Positions 16,322-24,983 of a stretch of 34,504 nucleotides of DNA are shown piece after piece. The notes beneath the pieces were generated by a model that saw nothing but the letters and a program-made list of their open reading frames with translations, was not told the DNA's origin and did not search any database. Source of the DNA: an uncultured Rickettsiales bacterium. Lineage in GTDB: Bacteria; Pseudomonadota; Alphaproteobacteria; Rickettsiales; UBA1997. The stretch is from positions 1-34,504 of the forward strand of contig CAPZCD010000003.1 in NCBI GenBank assembly GCA_948744995.1, given 5' to 3'. The first letter of the stretch is position 1. The number at the start of each line of letters is the position of its first letter. The position numbers and the translations under genes were made by a program.

Positions 16322-17623
16322 ATGAAAAATATTTTTGCAATTTTACTTTTGTTATTTTCCTTTTCTTGTGCTCAGGAAAGTGCTGAAATTATCTATAGAC
16401 AAGATAGTTCTAAAAAAACGAGAAGCAGTTCCCTAAAACCGAGCTATATGAAAGGTAGCTATGTTGAAGATAACAATAACCAATTGGTTAGAGATTTGAG
16501 AAAAGATTACTCTGAAACAAGCAAGATAACTGAAAGTAGTAAAAATTGTGGTAAATTTGTAGTTGTTAGCAACGGTGATTCTTTATTGAAAATAGCTAGA
16601 AAATGTGGCTGTTCTCTAAATGATATAGCCAGTATAAATAATATTAAGCCGCCCTATAATGTTTATACGGGGCAGAAAATTAAAACCAATTGTAGTGGTG
16701 AGGTTGTAGCTATAGATACAAATAAAACCAAGATGACCTATAAGGTTGTTGTTGTGGAAAAGGGATCTTCTTTAATTCGTATAGCTATAGATAATAATTC
16801 GACGCTTCGAGAACTTGCAACCATAAACTCTATAGAACCACCATATAATGTATACGTGGGGCAAAAGATTAAAGTTCCTGTAAAAAATGGTAACTATAAG
16901 ACTTCAAATTCTGTAAAAAATAATAATTCTTCTATGGATAAAGGTAAAAATAACTCTAAAAACAGTAATAAGAATGGTAATAATGCCGTCGATGGTATCT
17001 ATGTGGTAAAAAAAGGTGATAATATCTATAGTATAGCTAGAAAAACCAATAGTAGTTTTAGTGAATTGATTGCGAATAATAATCTTAAAAAACCCTATAA
17101 TATCTACGTCGGACAAAAACTTAAAGTGGTAGCTGATGCTACTACTCAAACTAAAAATGTTGTGGAATCAAATGGTCTTGAAAGGGTTAAGGAAGATACG
17201 GAGCCGGTAATTAGTAATAAACAACAAACTATAGGTAGTAGTGAATCTACGTTTATTTGGCCTATAAAAGGAGAGATTATAAAAAAATTTGGGAAACAAG
17301 GAGATGGTAGTTTTAGCGATGCTATAAATATAAAATCCGCTAAAGGTGCTAAAATACAAGCTACTGATGAAGGGGAAGTGGCTTATGCCGGAAATGAGCT
17401 AAAGGGATTTGGTAATATAATCATCCTAAAACATAGGAACGGATGGTTGTCTGTTTACGGCCATTGTGATACGGTAAACGTAAAAGTTAAGGATAAAGTA
17501 GGAAAAGGGCAGGTTATAGCTATGGTTGGTAATAGTGGAAATGTTGCGGAACCACAGCTATATTTTTCTTTGAGAAAAGGGAGAACTGCGATGGATCCTT
17601 TAAAATATTTAACAAGTAACTAG
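16322..17623 (+). CDS. NlpD-like lipoprotein with three LysM domains and a degenerate LytM (M23) domain
   Basis: The 433-residue protein has a lipoprotein signal (lipobox FSFSC, Cys16). Three LysM repeats lie at about residues 78-121, 140-185 and 225-269, each ending Y(N)(V/I)Y(T/V)GQK(I/L)K. A C-terminal M23/LytM domain covers about 311-430 (GEVAYAGNELKGFGN, KHRNGWLSVYGHCD). Catalytic metal ligands are partly lost: the first His position reads FSDAINI and the final HxH reads LYF, while His381 remains. E. coli NlpD is similarly degenerate and activates a cell-wall amidase instead of cutting peptidoglycan itself, so an amidase-activator role at division is likely. It lies in an operon with the upstream lipoprotein (7-bp gap) and the downstream DUF2125-like gene (8-bp gap). 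Confidence 0.9.
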   Translation: MKNIFAILLLLFSFSCAQESAEIIYRQDSSKKTRSSSLKPSYMKGSYVEDNNNQLVRDLRKDYSETSKITESSKNCGKFVVVSNGDSLLKIARKCGCSLNDIASINNIKPPYNVYTGQKIKTNCSGEVVAIDTNKTKMTYKVVVVEKGSSLIRIAIDNNSTLRELATINSIEPPYNVYVGQKIKVPVKNGNYKTSNSVKNNNSSMDKGKNNSKNSNKNGNNAVDGIYVVKKGDNIYSIARKTNSSFSELIANNNLKKPYNIYVGQKLKVVADATTQTKNVVESNGLERVKEDTEPVISNKQQTIGSSESTFIWPIKGEIIKKFGKQGDGSFSDAINIKSAKGAKIQATDEGEVAYAGNELKGFGNIIILKHRNGWLSVYGHCDTVNVKVKDKVGKGQVIAMVGNSGNVAEPQLYFSLRKGRTAMDPLKYLTSN

Positions 17624-17631
17624 GTAAAAAA

Positions 17632-18657
17632 ATGAAAAAAGACCAAAGAAAAAAAATAGATATTAGTTTTAACGTAGCTTACGTTATTGTAGCTTTAATA
17701 ATTTTTACGTATTTTAGTGTATGGTTTATAGCTAGAAGTCGTATGAAGGATATTTTAAGCAATAAGACGATCAGATACTCTATAGAATATGATAAGTTAT
17801 CCGTAAGAATTTCCCCTTTTAGCATAAAAACCACTATTAAAGGTCTAAACTTGGGTATGAAAGCTAATGAAAATATCAATATAAATTTAAATGTTGGAAA
17901 AATTACTGCTAAGAATATTATTTTTAATAAACATGTGAACCTAAATGTTTCTGATAATATAACTTTTAAAGTAAATGATAGAGAAAGTAAAATTACTCTG
18001 GATGGAAATAGTATGAATTTTATTTTGGGGAAAAATAATAAAATAAGAAATATTAATTTTACTGCAGATAGTATAAATGTTGTAGAATCTTCTGATAAGG
18101 AAGATTTTGAAGCGGAAACAACTATAAAAGGTTTTTTGTTTAAAACTATTGATATAAATACTAAAAACTATTCAAATAGAACCATAAAAATGAATATAGA
18201 TTCTTCAGTTGGAAAATATGAAAATAAATATCTAGAAACTAATTTTGATATGATAATTTCGGAAATTGTAGATACAGACTCCAATGGTAAAATAGTTTCA
18301 ACTGAAACTAATGTTGAGGGTATAAATTTCAACGATATTACCAATAACTATGGTTTCAATATTGCCGGAAATTATGAGATAAATCCTTCTAAAGGACGTG
18401 GAATAGCAAAGTTAGAGTTAAAAATTATAAATTACAATTCTCTAATAACAGCTTTAAATGATGATAATAGTATATTTTTATTCAAAAAGAATATTCTCCA
18501 GACACTAGTTGAATCACTAAAACTGGTTCCAGAAAATAGTAAGGATAGTATTTACGATAAATATTACACATTTGAATCAAATATAGCTACAAAAACCATG
18601 ACTATAAATGGTGGTGATGTTAAGGATCTGCTACAGGGCTTAATATTCAAAAAATGA
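17632..18657 (+). CDS. DUF2125/AsmA-like membrane-anchored envelope protein
   Basis: The 341-residue protein starts with a short basic segment and one transmembrane helix (about residues 14-35), then a long beta-strand-rich extracytoplasmic region (YSIEYDKLSVRISPFSIKTTIKGLNL near 49-74). A single N-terminal anchor, a YxxxY-like entry and repeated amphipathic strands resemble DUF2125 proteins of alphaproteobacteria and the AsmA-like fold. The family assignment is tentative. It begins 8 bp after the NlpD-like gene, and its TGA overlaps the prmC ATG (ATGA), so translation is probably coupled. Confidence 0.55.
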   Translation: MKKDQRKKIDISFNVAYVIVALIIFTYFSVWFIARSRMKDILSNKTIRYSIEYDKLSVRISPFSIKTTIKGLNLGMKANENININLNVGKITAKNIIFNKHVNLNVSDNITFKVNDRESKITLDGNSMNFILGKNNKIRNINFTADSINVVESSDKEDFEAETTIKGFLFKTIDINTKNYSNRTIKMNIDSSVGKYENKYLETNFDMIISEIVDTDSNGKIVSTETNVEGINFNDITNNYGFNIAGNYEINPSKGRGIAKLELKIINYNSLITALNDDNSIFLFKKNILQTLVESLKLVPENSKDSIYDKYYTFESNIATKTMTINGGDVKDLLQGLIFKK

Positions 18658-19493
18658 TAACAATAGCAACTGAATTAGCTAAAGCTAAAAGTTTACTGGT
18701 AAAAAATGCTATTGAAACTGCTGATTTAGATGCAAAAATAATTATGTTATCTTCATTAGGAATAGATGAGGAACAACTAGTTTTAAGCCTAAATAAAAAT
18801 ATTGAGGAAACTCAACTATCAGATTTTGAAAGTAAAATTCGTCGCAGACTGGAAGGAGAACCAATTTCGAAAATAGTTAATTCCAGGTATTTTTGGAATA
18901 ATAGATTCTATGTTGATAGAAATGTTCTTGATCCAAGGCCGGACTCTGAAACCTTAATAGAGGCAGTTATCAGTGACTATAGCGACGAACAGAAATTAAA
19001 TATTCTTGATTTAGGTGTTGGTAGTGGTTGTTTGATTTTAACACTTCTCTCTATATTTAAAAAATCCTCTGGGCTAGCTGTAGATATTAGCGAAAATTCA
19101 TTGCAAATAGCTAAAAAAAATGCTAACCTGCTGGGTATAAATAACGTATCCTTTAGGTGTAGTAATTGGAATGATAACATCGTGGAAAAATTTGATCTGA
19201 TAGTCTCAAATCCACCCTATATAAAAACGGGTGATATTAAAGAACTACAAAGAGAAGTTAAATTTTTTGACCCTATGATTTCACTGGATGGTGGTACTGA
19301 TGGGCTAGATTGCTATAGATATATAGCTAAAAATATAAGAAGAAATTTGGATGATAATGGTAGGATATATCTGGAAATAGGAAAAGATCAAGATCTTGAT
19401 GTTGAAACTATATTTGCTGACAATGGTTTTAAATTACTCAAAAAATTAAGAGACCTGAATAATATATATAGAGTTATGGTTTTTGTATGTTAA
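18654..19493 (+). CDS. prmC: Peptide chain release factor N5-glutamine methyltransferase PrmC
   Basis: PrmC (HemK) methylates the Gln of the GGQ motif in release factors RF1 and RF2. The 279-residue protein has the N-terminal helical domain with RLEGEPISKIVNSRYFWNNRF (about 65-85, the release-factor-binding region), DPRPDSETLIE, SAM-binding motif ILDLGVGSGCLILTLL (117-132), and the diagnostic NPPY at 186-189. It overlaps the preceding gene by 4 bp and rsmA by 7 bp, so the three are translationally coupled. Confidence 0.95.
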   Translation: MITIATELAKAKSLLVKNAIETADLDAKIIMLSSLGIDEEQLVLSLNKNIEETQLSDFESKIRRRLEGEPISKIVNSRYFWNNRFYVDRNVLDPRPDSETLIEAVISDYSDEQKLNILDLGVGSGCLILTLLSIFKKSSGLAVDISENSLQIAKKNANLLGINNVSFRCSNWNDNIVEKFDLIVSNPPYIKTGDIKELQREVKFFDPMISLDGGTDGLDCYRYIAKNIRRNLDDNGRIYLEIGKDQDLDVETIFADNGFKLLKKLRDLNNIYRVMVFVC

Positions 19494-20314
19494 CAACGGC
19501 GGAAATACTTAAAAAATATAGTTTCAATACCAAAAAATCTTTTGGACAGAATTTTCTACTACAAACAGATTTATTGGCGAAAATAGTTTCCTATGCAAAA
19601 TTAAATAAAGATTGTGAAATTTTAGAAGTAGGTCCCGGTCTTGGAAGTTTAACGGCAGCTATATTAGAACAAAAACCTAAAAAATTAATATCTGTTGAAG
19701 CTGATGGTGAATGTGTTGATATTTTGAATAAAGAAGTTAAACCATTTTTTGATAATTTTGAGGTTATCAATGGTGACGCTCTACTGCTGGATGAGCGTCA
19801 ATTATTTAATAACAAATTCAATATTGTTGCAAATTTACCCTATAATATTGGTACAAGTTTACTGCTAAAGTGGATTAAAAATTGTTCTGATAAGATTGAG
19901 AATATGACACTATTACTACAAAAAGAGGTTGTGGAACGAATAACGGCTAAACCTAATACTAAAGAATATGGCAGGTTATCGGTCTTATGCCAATATGTCT
20001 ACAAAACTAAAAAATGTTTTGATATATCGCCAAATGCTTTTTATCCAAAACCAAAGGTGACTTCCTCTCTGGTAAGATTGGAATTAAAAAAGGATGTTGA
20101 TCGGTTTGTTTTAGATAAATTATTTTATATTACGTCGATTTTTTTTAGACAAAAAAGAAAAACTGTTAGAAATAATATAAAAAATTCGCAAATAGAGCCA
20201 AAAATCCTGCAAAAAGTTGGTATTGATGCTAATCTGAGGGCGGAGTCTCTAGCTGTGGATGATTTTGTGGCTATATCAAAACTTCTCTCCTCTAGCAAAA
20301 ACTCTGAGATGTAG
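19487..20314 (+). CDS. rsmA: 16S rRNA dimethyladenosine transferase RsmA (KsgA)
   Basis: RsmA dimethylates the two adjacent adenines of the 3'-terminal hairpin of 16S rRNA during 30S maturation. The 275-residue protein shows the family order: KKSFGQNFLLQ (17-27), ILEVGPGLGSLTAAIL (45-60, SAM site), VEAD, INGDALLLD, NLPYNIGTSLLLKW (116-129, catalytic NLPY), then FYPKPKVTSSLVRLE and FFRQKRKTVRNNIK in the C-terminal helical domain. It is the last gene of the operon. It converges on hup, with a hairpin between them whose U-tract serves the hup side. Confidence 0.96.
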   Translation: MLTTAEILKKYSFNTKKSFGQNFLLQTDLLAKIVSYAKLNKDCEILEVGPGLGSLTAAILEQKPKKLISVEADGECVDILNKEVKPFFDNFEVINGDALLLDERQLFNNKFNIVANLPYNIGTSLLLKWIKNCSDKIENMTLLLQKEVVERITAKPNTKEYGRLSVLCQYVYKTKKCFDISPNAFYPKPKVTSSLVRLELKKDVDRFVLDKLFYITSIFFRQKRKTVRNNIKNSQIEPKILQKVGIDANLRAESLAVDDFVAISKLLSSSKNSEM

Positions 20315-20323
20315 AATAACTAT

Positions 20324-20351
20324 AAAAAAATCTCTCCAACTGGAGAGATTT
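20324..20351 (-). terminator. Intrinsic terminator of hup
   Basis: AAATCTCTCC (20328-20337) and GGAGAGATTT (20342-20351) form a perfect 10-bp stem with loop AACT. On the minus strand it runs into seven Ts (20330-20324). In the plus direction no T-run follows, so it may only weakly end the rsmA operon. Confidence 0.9.
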
Positions 20352-20377
20352 CTGCTCTATAGTAATTTTTCAACTAA

Positions 20378-20680
20378 TTACCTTTTGCATTTTTTGCCAT
20401 AAGCTGAAGACTTAATTTCTTCTTTTAAAGTCTTACCAACTGAGAATCTTATTTTCTTGGAAGCAGGTATCTTAATTTCTTTACCTGTTTGTGGATTTCT
20501 TCCGGTTTTAGCTTTAGTATCTATAACGCTAAATGTACCGAAACCGATAAGAGTAACCTTATCACCATGTCTTAAAGCTTCCTTTACATTCTCTATGAAC
20601 GCATCAACCAATAGGTTTGCGTCTTTTTGTAAACAACCGGTCTGTTCTGCGATTGCTTTTACTAGATCAATTTTATGCAT
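20378..20680 (-). CDS. hup: DNA-binding protein HU
   Basis: HU bends and compacts DNA in the nucleoid. The 100-residue protein shows the HU pattern: MHKIDLVKAIAEQTG, VDAFIENVKEALRHGDKVTLIGFGTFSV (about 26-53), the Arg-rich beta-arm KAKTGRNPQTGKEIKIPASKK (about 57-77) and FSVGKTLKEEI. It is about ten residues longer than typical HU, ending in a basic, cysteine-containing tail (SSAYGKKCKR). It is monocistronic with a promoter at 20739-20765 and a strong terminator. Confidence 0.95.
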   Translation of the reverse strand: MHKIDLVKAIAEQTGCLQKDANLLVDAFIENVKEALRHGDKVTLIGFGTFSVIDTKAKTGRNPQTGKEIKIPASKKIRFSVGKTLKEEIKSSAYGKKCKR

Positions 20681-20738
20681 AATTTCTCTCGTATATTAAT
20701 TAATATAATTAGTTAGCTAAATGACTAACTGCCGTTAG

Positions 20739-20765
20739 ATTATATCTTTGGGGTTAATAAATCAA
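20739..20765 (-). promoter_or_regulatory. Promoter of hup
   Basis: Minus-strand perfect TATAAT (20744-20739) with TTGATT 15 bp upstream (20765-20760); shifting the -35 box by one base gives a 16-bp spacer. GAGAG just before the ATG is a plausible ribosome-binding site. The gap 20681-21045 otherwise holds an 8-bp inverted repeat (20777-20796) and the divergent promoter of the barrel gene; I see no gene in it. Confidence 0.5.
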
Positions 20766-20976
20766 GTTTTTATTGATAATGGTATATTTACCATTAAAAA
20801 AATTAATTTTTTCATATATTCCATAGGTTGTATTAATTATATTTAATAAAAGTACTAGTTGCTTTGAAGGAAATACTATAATTTATTAAGAATATTTGTT
20901 TTCGGTGACTGTTGTGGCAATTTTCTATAAAAAATAACTATATTAGTTTAATATTTTTATTTCTTAAAAAAGGGTA

Positions 20977-21005
20977 TTGCAATCATTTCATTTTTATGAT
21001 ATAAT
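20977..21005 (+). promoter_or_regulatory. Strong promoter of the beta-barrel protein gene
   Basis: TTGCAA (20977-20982), 17-bp spacer, perfect TATAAT (21000-21005). AAAGGT at 21035-21040 lies 5 bases from the ATG at 21046. This is one of the best promoter and ribosome-binding-site combinations in the window. Confidence 0.7.
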
Positions 21006-21045
21006 ATCATTGCTAATAAGACTAATAATAAAATAAAGGTAAAAT

Positions 21046-22743
21046 ATGAAAAAATTAATTACACTTATTCTATCCATACTATATTTAATTAATATTAACT
21101 CTTCTTATTTATACGGAGGAAGCAACTCCATAGAAGTTTTAAGGAATAATACCAGGGGTAGTACCTTAAAGATGAGAGGTGTTGTTTCCAAATTATATTA
21201 TGGCTCTAATAATATTAATAAAACAGAATTTAGCAGAACTAGTAATATAGGCCACGCTTTTGTAGTAAATAACAACAACGGAACCATATATGATAGTGGA
21301 AATGGTGCGGGTGGAACCATAATACAAAAATATTCTGATTGTGCTCTACATTCCACCAATAACTTCTTTATGGTAACACAAATAGGGGAGATGAGAGGTT
21401 TTAATGGTAAATTATACTATTCTAATTTCGCTTATATCATGAATAACAATCTTAATATGTATATGGTATTCTACTTTTTAGAACAGTATGCAAGATTGAG
21501 AGAAGCTAATAAGTTTGATTCATTTGACGCTATTATTTCCACTAATAATGAATTCATTTTAGGAGCAGATTACAACAGTGTTAAGGATATGAATATCAAC
21601 AGAACCATAGTTCAAAAAATTCTTGCTGAAGCAAATATTAATCCAACGGGAGAAAATGATAAATATACCCAATCAGATTATATTAGAATGTTAAGATATG
21701 TATTTTCCTATATTAAGAATGGGGATTTATCATCTTCTTCATTTTCTATTGCAGAAGATATGCCACAGTTCCTATGGTTATTTGAAGGAGCGGATAAAGA
21801 AACTTTAGGTATTACCGATAAAGGTTCCGGTAAGCTCACAAAAGATGATATATCAGATCTTATAGATGAATATGTTGGTTCATACGAAAAAACGGATAAT
21901 CAAAGAAAAGTTAACCAATTAATGTCTTACTATACCATAATTGATCTAAACCGAATAGAAGATATGGAGAAAATTATTAATTCAAAGAATAATGGTTTCA
22001 GTTTCAATTTGGATTATAATAGCAACAATGGATCCAGATTAGCTATGTTATATCATAGTAGCAGTAAATTCATATTTGATGTTTTAGTTAGCTATAGAAA
22101 TTTTAGTTTAGATAATGAAGGCACAGCAAGTTATTCCTATATCACAGCAGGAATCAGTTTAGGTATAAACTATAATCTATTTGCTGCAGCACCATCCAGT
22201 TTTAGAGTAATGTTTATAACTGATTTTGATTTGGATAAAAATAATGACTTTAACTATAGAGATATAAATCTTATGATAGCTAATACCAATAGTTTAGATA
22301 TTGACGGCTTAATTCTATCTAAAATAGAATTAACATCTTCCTTCAGCTATACTAAAAGATATTTAACTGATGGTAAGGTAAATAATAGTTCAAAATATGT
22401 TATAGCTGATACAGAACATAACTCCTATCTATTAAACCTTAATTTAAATTTAGTAAAAATATTCAGAATAAATAATTATATATCAAATAATATATCTTTA
22501 GGTTTGAAATATGTTTTGAACTTGTCAGATAATAACAATAATAATATGTTTAGGTTAAATAATAAAAGTAATAATACCTACAGTATGGTGAAATCTACCA
22601 ACCAATATAAAGATCTATATGCTATAGATTTTAATTACAACATAACAGTAAATAAAAAATTTAATCTAAATCTTAATTTAACTAAGGAATTGAACTATAG
22701 AAATAATATAGCTTTTGGGGTTGGAATAAGAATGGAGATGTAG
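21046..22743 (+). CDS. Secreted protein with probable C-terminal outer-membrane beta-barrel
   Basis: The 565-residue protein has a signal peptide (MKKLITLILSILYL..., cleavage near SSYLYGG). An N-terminal soluble part of about 280 residues contains no motif I recognise (IGHAFVVNNNNGTIYDSGNG near 65-84). The last ~280 residues alternate polar and hydrophobic positions as in membrane beta-strands (for example FIFDVLVSYRNFSL, YITAGISLGINYNL, ISLGLKYVLNL, IAFGVGIRMEM). An autotransporter-like or other outer-membrane barrel is therefore likely. The last residue is Met instead of the usual Phe, but the final strand is otherwise typical. It stands alone with a strong promoter, suggesting high expression. 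Function unknown. Confidence 0.7.
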   Translation: MKKLITLILSILYLININSSYLYGGSNSIEVLRNNTRGSTLKMRGVVSKLYYGSNNINKTEFSRTSNIGHAFVVNNNNGTIYDSGNGAGGTIIQKYSDCALHSTNNFFMVTQIGEMRGFNGKLYYSNFAYIMNNNLNMYMVFYFLEQYARLREANKFDSFDAIISTNNEFILGADYNSVKDMNINRTIVQKILAEANINPTGENDKYTQSDYIRMLRYVFSYIKNGDLSSSSFSIAEDMPQFLWLFEGADKETLGITDKGSGKLTKDDISDLIDEYVGSYEKTDNQRKVNQLMSYYTIIDLNRIEDMEKIINSKNNGFSFNLDYNSNNGSRLAMLYHSSSKFIFDVLVSYRNFSLDNEGTASYSYITAGISLGINYNLFAAAPSSFRVMFITDFDLDKNNDFNYRDINLMIANTNSLDIDGLILSKIELTSSFSYTKRYLTDGKVNNSSKYVIADTEHNSYLLNLNLNLVKIFRINNYISNNISLGLKYVLNLSDNNNNNMFRLNNKSNNTYSMVKSTNQYKDLYAIDFNYNITVNKKFNLNLNLTKELNYRNNIAFGVGIRMEM

Positions 22744-22806
22744 GAAGTATGGAGAAAGATAGAGATGCTCGTAGGTAAAAATTATACCAAGACCTACTGT
22801 ATAAAT

Positions 22807-23691
22807 TTATTTCTTAGAAATCACCAAAGAAGCTATCACCACCAAAACCATACCCACAATTTGCAGAAAAGTTATACCTTCTCCAAGCAAAAATACACCC
22901 AACAAAACACACAAAACCGGTGAAAGTGTCAAAATTACCCCAGTCTTAATAGCTCCTATACTACCTATAGCCAAAAATTGAGTTATATATGGTATAACAA
23001 AATTTAGAATAGCAGAAGCTAAAAGTAGCAAAGTAAGCTCAAAATTACTGGTAATGATAGCAAAATTTATAGGGATACTGTTAAAAATCATATATATCAA
23101 TACTGAAACAGAAGCTCCCAAAAAAGCATAAAACCAGTAGACAATAAAATTAATTTCTGTTTTAAATTCTTCTGTAATTATGGAATATAACGACGAGAAA
23201 ATTGCTGCCATTAACGAAAATAAAATCCCTTTAAAGATAGAAGAATCTGTGAAATTCATATTACCTATTATTAATATTAATCCTACCAACATTACCGATA
23301 AACTTGCAAATTCTAGTTTTGTAATCTTCCTTCTAAAAAATGTAACATATATAAATGTTGTGAATATTGGACTACTGTAGGCTATGACTTTTTGAACGCC
23401 GGCATCTATATAATTTAATGATTTCAGAACTGATATATTACAGCAGAATAGTGCTAAAAATCCAGCTACTATGAATGAAATTATAAAATCCACCTTTCTT
23501 ATTTTTAGAGAGTTTGGGTTTTTTTCTTTAATGAGTAAAATAAAAAATGTAACTATAGTGCTGATAATACTTGAAGAAAGGAATACCATTTCGCTACTCA
23601 AATGATAGTTATAGATGTATTTTGTAAAAATACCTAATGTAGCAAATAGTGCGGCCGTTATTACTGCATAAAAGGAACCACTGTTAGACAT
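22807..23691 (-). CDS. EamA/DMT-family transporter
   Basis: The protein has ten predicted membrane helices in two EamA repeats, the second beginning near IFKGILFSLMAAIFSSLYSI. Landmarks are VIAYSSPIFTTFIYV at the end of repeat one and VILTLSPVLCVLLGVFLLGEGITFLQIVGMVLVVIASLVIS at the end of repeat two. DMT transporters export or exchange small metabolites; the substrate cannot be read. The frame extends to a TTG at 23712, but the ATG at 23691 is only seven codons later, keeps the whole first helix and is preferred; neither has a clear ribosome-binding site. It is divergent from the DUF374 gene. Confidence 0.88.
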   Translation of the reverse strand: MSNSGSFYAVITAALFATLGIFTKYIYNYHLSSEMVFLSSSIISTIVTFFILLIKEKNPNSLKIRKVDFIISFIVAGFLALFCCNISVLKSLNYIDAGVQKVIAYSSPIFTTFIYVTFFRRKITKLEFASLSVMLVGLILIIGNMNFTDSSIFKGILFSLMAAIFSSLYSIITEEFKTEINFIVYWFYAFLGASVSVLIYMIFNSIPINFAIITSNFELTLLLLASAILNFVIPYITQFLAIGSIGAIKTGVILTLSPVLCVLLGVFLLGEGITFLQIVGMVLVVIASLVISKK

Positions 23692-23786
23692 AGATGTGTT
23701 TTTGTTTTCCAAAATGTTATTTTATTTGACGTATAAATCAATAACTACTTGATTTAAGAGTATTAATTTACTACTCTCGGCATATA

Positions 23787-24530
23787 ATGTATAATTATTT
23801 GACAGTGAGTGATTTTAAGAAAAAAGTAGAACATTTTATAAAAAAAATGTTTAGAGGTGACTTCGCACAACTGATTTTGGCTAATATTATCGCATTCTAT
23901 ATGAAACTGGTTTTCAAGACATCGAGGGTTGTGATAAACAACAAAGAGAGATATACAGGACTTCTCAAAAAAGAAAAAGGTTGTTTTGTAGTTGCATGGC
24001 ATGGGAGGATGTTTATAGCTCCTACTATTCTTTCTTCTATAAATAATGAAATTGGTTATAATAGAAAAATGTTTTTTCTAGCTTCTAAACATCAGGATGG
24101 ACAAATAGCTGGTAAAGTTATGAAAGTTTTTGGATTTGACGAAATATATGGCTCTACCATGAATAAAGATGATAAGGATAAGTTAAGGCAAGCAAATAAT
24201 ATGGGAGCAGTGGTTTCAGTAAGAAAAATTATGAAAGAATTAAAAAACAATAACGTAATATGTTTACCACCAGATGGTCCTCGTGGGCCTTTCGAGCAGA
24301 TAAATGGTGAAGTTATAGCTATAGCTAAAAAAATGGATGTAGAAATATTACCGGCTGTAGTCAGTTATTCCTTTAAAATAAGGTTGAAGTCGTGGGATAA
24401 ATTTCAGATACCATTACCTTTTGGAAGAGTGCTGATTGAATTTTCTATTCCAATAACAATTGCTGACTATGAAGATTTAGAAAAGGCAAAAAATATGCTC
24501 AAACAAAGGATGACTGATTTTAGTTGTTAG
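23787..24530 (+). CDS. DUF374 lysophospholipid acyltransferase-like protein
   Basis: The 247-residue protein has the DUF374 pattern of the LPLAT superfamily: FVVAWHGRMF (near 70-80, with the His of the acyltransferase motif), FLASKHQDGQIAGKVMKVFGFDEIYGS (about 92-118) and the diagnostic PPDGPRGP (near 170). VEILPAVVSYSF and a C-terminal strand follow. An N-terminal amphipathic region may associate with the membrane. Family members probably acylate a lipid; in some alphaproteobacteria DUF374 genes neighbour LPS genes, and here lpxL and lpxK lie 2-5 kb away. No promoter is firmly identified in the 95-bp divergent region. Confidence 0.88.
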   Translation: MYNYLTVSDFKKKVEHFIKKMFRGDFAQLILANIIAFYMKLVFKTSRVVINNKERYTGLLKKEKGCFVVAWHGRMFIAPTILSSINNEIGYNRKMFFLASKHQDGQIAGKVMKVFGFDEIYGSTMNKDDKDKLRQANNMGAVVSVRKIMKELKNNNVICLPPDGPRGPFEQINGEVIAIAKKMDVEILPAVVSYSFKIRLKSWDKFQIPLPFGRVLIEFSIPITIADYEDLEKAKNMLKQRMTDFSC

Positions 24531-24761
24531 TCTGGCGTTTTGCTATACATTCTGTATATTACATCTTACATAAAAAATTAGTAATATTCTGGTAAATTTT
24601 CCACAAAACTCCAAACATTACTGCAAAATACTTCAAACAACAGATAATCTTAATGGTAAAGGTATATAGGTATATGCCTTCTATTAAAATTATCTATTAT
24701 TCTTGTCTTTTTTGTAATCTTTGTTTTTTGGAGAAAATTTTTTAGGTGGGAGGGCTATTAT

Positions 24762-24904
24762 ATACTATCCCCTATCCCACCTATTATGCACCCAAAACCA
24801 CTGTTCCGGATTCTCCCTGACCCACCTTTCCACAGTATCATTCAACGCCTGTATAAATTTACTTTCATCTTCTATTTCTGATATTTTCTTTTCTTCATTT
24901 AACT
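24762..24904. repeat. 143-bp perfect direct repeat, left copy
   Basis: Bases 24762-24904 are identical to 26812-26954 over 143 bp, an offset of 2050 bp in the same orientation. The right copy is the 3' end of lpxL including its stop codon. The repeats bracket the 549-residue orphan gene. Confidence 0.97.
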
Positions 24905-24942
24905 TCAATATAAATTTTAATTGAATATTATTTTTATATAAC
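24765..24942 (-). pseudogene. Truncated 3' fragment of an lpxL-type acyltransferase gene
   Basis: On the minus strand the frame reads QLKFILKLNEEKK, then the exact C-terminus of the lpxL product (…ENPEQWFWVHNRWDRG) and its TAG stop (24767-24765). The last ~47 codons are identical to lpxL at 26815. The preceding codons diverge but keep the pattern K-F-x-L-x-L-N-E (intact gene: TKFELELNEEKK). Further upstream an in-frame TAG appears and similarity ends. It is either a relic of a second LpxL/LpxM-type paralogue whose tail was gene-converted, or a partial duplication. No other gene is visible in the gap 24531-24980. Confidence 0.8.
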
Positions 24943-24970
24943 TAAATTTGGCATAGTTTTTCGAGAAAAT

Positions 24971-24983
24971 AGAGGATAAGGTG
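24971..24983 (+). promoter_or_regulatory. Ribosome-binding site deciding a GTG start
   Basis: AGAGGA (24971-24976) lies four bases before GTG at 24981, a good Shine-Dalgarno arrangement that fixes the start of the 549-residue protein. Confidence 0.7.

Noticed and set aside
20748..20760. TTTGGGGTTAAT near hup, similar to the MITE terminal repeat
   Set aside because: Only about ten bases match, there is no partner end, and the site lies inside the hup promoter spacer.
24590..24625. 15-bp match (AAACTCCAAACATTA) between 24600-24620 and the lpxL gene near 27480
   Set aside because: It is in the wrong order relative to the lpxL tail fragment, and a 15-mer match is expected by chance in A+T-rich DNA of this length.
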